From contig NZ_MWFK01000001.1 in the NCBI RefSeq assembly GCF_002078175.1, positions 5,208,001 through 5,272,000 on the forward strand: a DNA stretch of 64,000 nucleotides, read 5' to 3'. The position numbers and the translations under genes are program-made. Each line of letters opens with the position of its first letter. The stretch's first letter is position 1. Below the pieces are notes generated by a model, which searched no databases, had not been told where the DNA came from, and worked only from the letters and a program-made list of their open reading frames with translations. The DNA is from Streptomyces sp. M41(2017). GTDB lineage: Bacteria; Actinomycetota; Actinomycetes; Streptomycetales; Streptomycetaceae. Of this stretch, positions 62,066 to 64,000 are shown in pieces.

Positions 62066-62761
62066 ATGGGGGACATACGCAGACGAGGAGCCGTCGCGCT
62101 CGGGATCACCGGACTGGTCGCACCGCTCACCCTCGCCCTGGGCGCCACGCCCGCACAGGCGGCGAGCTGCACCACATCCACCGGCCCGAACCAGAAGCAG
62201 GTGGAGAAGTTCCTCGGGCGTCCGGTCGACGGCCGGCAGTCGAGCGCCGACTGCAAGGCGATCAAGGCCTTCCAGACCAAGCACGGCATCACGCCGAACA
62301 TCGGCTACGCGGGACCCGTCACGTGGGGCGTGATGGATCTCATGAACAAGCAGAAGGCCGTGGGCAACAAGCCCAACAAGGACGGCAAGTGCCCGGTGAA
62401 CAAGGGCCGGATCGCCTGTGTGAACCTCACCCTGCAGATCAGCTGGATCCAGGACGGCAGCCGCCTGGTCTACGGCCCGGTCCCGGTCCGCACCGGGCGC
62501 AACGGCTACGAGACCCGCACCGGCCTGAAGAAGATCTACTGGCGGCACATCGACCACGTGTCGAGCATCTACCACGTGGCCATGCCCTACAGCCAGTTCT
62601 TCGACGGCGGCCAGGCCTTCCACTCCGTGGGGGTCAGCATGTGGAACCCGCCCGGCTCGCACGGCTGCGTCAACATGACGTCCACCACGGCCAAGAAGTA
62701 CTGGTCGCTGCTGAAGAACGGCGACGACGTCTACGTGTATGGACGCAAGCCCGGCACCTGA
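62066..62761 (+). CDS. Secreted L,D-transpeptidase with peptidoglycan-binding domain
   Basis: 231 aa; ATG follows GGAGG. Sec/Tat-like signal peptide (RRRGAVALGITGLVAPLTLA). A peptidoglycan-binding-like domain follows (CTTSTGPNQKQVEKFLGRPV, then AFQTKHGITPNIGYAGPVTW). The YkuD catalytic domain ends with the active-site motif PPGSHGCVNMTST, Cys being the nucleophile. It forms 3-3 crosslinks in the cell wall. Single gene. Confidence 0.92.
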   Translation: MGDIRRRGAVALGITGLVAPLTLALGATPAQAASCTTSTGPNQKQVEKFLGRPVDGRQSSADCKAIKAFQTKHGITPNIGYAGPVTWGVMDLMNKQKAVGNKPNKDGKCPVNKGRIACVNLTLQISWIQDGSRLVYGPVPVRTGRNGYETRTGLKKIYWRHIDHVSSIYHVAMPYSQFFDGGQAFHSVGVSMWNPPGSHGCVNMTSTTAKKYWSLLKNGDDVYVYGRKPGT

Positions 62762-62832
62762 GTGATGAGCTTCACGGTCCGTAATGTCGTCCGGTGTACC
62801 TTTACTCACATCGTCTTCACGGCAAGGACCGT

Positions 62833-63021
62833 ATGCTTCACACCATGTCCACCACTCCTGACACCGAGACCCGGCGCTCTGCCGACCAGGTCAACGAGGA
62901 GATCAGGGCCCTGTGGTTCCGGGCGGGCGGGACACTGAGCATGGAAGAGCGGCGGGAGTACCAGCGGCTCGTGCTCGAGTGGGCACAAGCCGACTCGCCC
63001 TCGGCCACACAAGCCGCCTGA
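62833..63021 (+). CDS. Small conserved-type hypothetical protein
   Basis: 62 aa from ATG 62833, preceded by AAGGA; ATG 62845 is an alternative. The sequence (ETRRSADQVNEEIRALWFR, then RREYQRLVLEWAQA) is helical, with charged heptads and no signal peptide. It resembles short helical proteins found widely in Streptomyces, function unknown. Its stop lies one base from the convergent protease stop. Confidence 0.68.
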   Translation: MLHTMSTTPDTETRRSADQVNEEIRALWFRAGGTLSMEERREYQRLVLEWAQADSPSATQAA

Positions 63022-63022
63022 C

Positions 63023-64000
63023 TCACCCCCAACTCTGGGAATACTGCCTCCGATAGGCCTTGCGGTCCTGCTCGGACCGGACGAAGCGTGTCGCCACCAG
63101 CGCGATGATGCTTCCCGCGATCACGAGCAGGCCCGGGCCGACGTTCCGCGGGTCCGTGATCCGTGACACGAACGTCTGCGCCGTCCCCGTGCCACCCACC
63201 GCCTCCACCGCGCCGGGTGCCGCGGACCCCGGCGCCCCGGCCGCGCCCTGCGGGGCCGCCGAAGCCTGCGCCGACGGCGCTGACGACGAGGTCGCCGCCG
63301 TACCGCCGGCACCCTGCGCCTGACCGGCGAGCTGCACTCCCAGCGCCGTGAGCGCCTTCGTCACCGGCTGGAAGAACGTCGTACCGCCGCTCGTGCAGTC
63401 GCCGTTGCCGCCCGAGGTCACCCCGAGCGCGATGCCCTCGGAGAACAACGGGCCGCCGCTGTCGCCCGGTTCGGCACACACCGTGGTCTCGATCAGACCG
63501 GTCACCGTCCCCTCCGGGTAGTTGACCGTCGCGCCGAGCGCGGTCACCTTCCCGTCGCGCAGACCGCTGGTGCTGCCGCTGCGGAAGACCCGCTGTCCGA
63601 CCGCCGGATCGGCGGCGCCGTTGATCCGCACGCCGTTGCCACCGCCGATCGCGACGATGTTGCTCCCCGTGGCAGGCGCCTGCCCGGCGTCGTACTGCAC
63701 GAGGGAGAAGTCGCTGCCGGGAAAGGCCGTCGTGACGGTCCGGCCCACCTGCCGGCGCGCGGAGTTGTCGGCGAACCACACGGAACCGGCCGGACCGCAG
63801 TGCCCGGCCGTCAGGATGAACTCACCGCTCGCGTTGGTGACGTTGAAGCCCGCCGAGCAACGCCCTCCCGTGGAGAAGATCGCCGAGGCGCCGTTCACCC
63901 GCGTGGTGAAGGTGCCCTGGGTGCGCCGCATCCGCACCTCGTCCCCGATGCCGTCGGCCAGCTTCGTCATCCGCGACCAGTCCGACGCCGAGACGGTGCT
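63023..64000 (-). CDS. Membrane-anchored streptogrisin-like S1 protease, 5' end beyond window
   Basis: The frame is open to base 64000, so the signal peptide and most of the prodomain are missing. The visible part starts in the prodomain (TVSASDWSRMTKLADGIGDE). The catalytic domain shows His in LTAGHCGP, Asp in GSDFSLVQYD and Ser in CAEPGDSGGPLF. A Gly/Ala/Ser linker and a membrane span (VGPGLLVIAGSIIALVATRF) with a basic tail close the protein, so it is surface-tethered rather than free. The catalytic part is closely similar to the protease at 38904-40256, so the two are paralogues. Confidence 0.9.
   Translation of the reverse strand, partial: STVSASDWSRMTKLADGIGDEVRMRRTQGTFTTRVNGASAIFSTGGRCSAGFNVTNASGEFILTAGHCGPAGSVWFADNSARRQVGRTVTTAFPGSDFSLVQYDAGQAPATGSNIVAIGGGNGVRINGAADPAVGQRVFRSGSTSGLRDGKVTALGATVNYPEGTVTGLIETTVCAEPGDSGGPLFSEGIALGVTSGGNGDCTSGGTTFFQPVTKALTALGVQLAGQAQGAGGTAATSSSAPSAQASAAPQGAAGAPGSAAPGAVEAVGGTGTAQTFVSRITDPRNVGPGLLVIAGSIIALVATRFVRSEQDRKAYRRQYSQSWG

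Noticed and set aside
1..64000. tRNA, rRNA, CRISPR arrays, insertion sequences, phage attachment sites
   Set aside because: I looked for cloverleaf-like stretches, regular short repeats, transposases and integrases and found none.

Overview
The window is a piece of an actinobacterial, almost certainly Streptomyces, chromosome. It is uniformly very G+C-rich with strong third-position G/C bias and many GTG starts. The gene content is typical of the genus: a subtilisin-inhibitor (SSI) protein, streptogrisin-like proteases, mycothiol-linked formaldehyde oxidation, F420-type oxidoreductases, multi-domain SpoIIE-type phosphatases, ECF sigma factors, and sugar ABC importers lacking their own ATPase. 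I saw no tRNA, rRNA, CRISPR array, insertion sequence or prophage. The content looks like accessory/arm chromosome rather than core.

Layout. 1-2442 is the 3' part of a large LuxR-type (MalT/LAL) regulator. 2519-8960 (minus) is a six-gene sugar locus: a lipoprotein polygalactosaminidase-like hydrolase, a solute-binding protein, two permeases, a PfkB kinase and a GH4 glycosidase. 9254-11172 is an ArsB/SLC13-type transporter coupled to a universal-stress protein with a His-Pro-Pro tail. 11262-13637 is a PAS/GAF/SpoIIE phosphatase, followed by a broken Tat-signal gene. 14217-17605 pairs a SigJ-like sigma factor with a divergent DHA2 efflux pump and a hemerythrin. 17811-21039 holds a mycothiol-type isomerase homologue and a sigma-like/zinc-finger/transmembrane/ricin fusion. 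21168-24597 is a 2-hydroxyacid module (dehydrogenase plus lactate 2-monooxygenase) with a PucR-type regulator. 24690-30861 contains F420-family enzymes, an SSI inhibitor, a PAP2-lipid kinase fusion and a second DHA2 pump. 31043-32044 is an ArsR/SRPBCC pair.

32049-38223 (minus) is the most interesting block. It is a compact double-glycine peptide secretion system: a 71-aa precursor, a membrane-fusion protein, a C39-peptidase ABC transporter and a second ABC transporter of the NHLP type. There is no recognisable modification enzyme. The predicted mature peptide (48 aa) has no Cys, no basic and no aromatic residue and is built from two glycine-zipper tracts. A streptogrisin-like protease is transcribed divergently from the precursor.

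40523-48215 carries a second SpoIIE phosphatase, a metallophosphoesterase, an OtrA-like tetracycline ribosomal protection protein with a candidate leader peptide, a glycosyltransferase, and a divergent isoprenoid-synthase-like enzyme without the usual IPP-binding motif. 48223-51955 contains a stand-alone cytochrome oxidase subunit I and a divergent ECF sigma/CU044_5270-type pair. The remainder (52321-64000) holds small secreted proteins, an AraC regulator, an ABC exporter, a mycothiol-dependent formaldehyde dehydrogenase with its MBL hydrolase, two SDRs, a PLP decarboxylase, an L,D-transpeptidase, and a second, membrane-anchored streptogrisin-like protease cut by the window end.

Functional themes are export of peptides and drugs, extracellular proteolysis with a matching inhibitor, and stress signalling through sigma factors and phosphatases. 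Many convergent gene pairs end within a few bases of each other, and several strong hairpins lie inside the 3' ends of coding regions.
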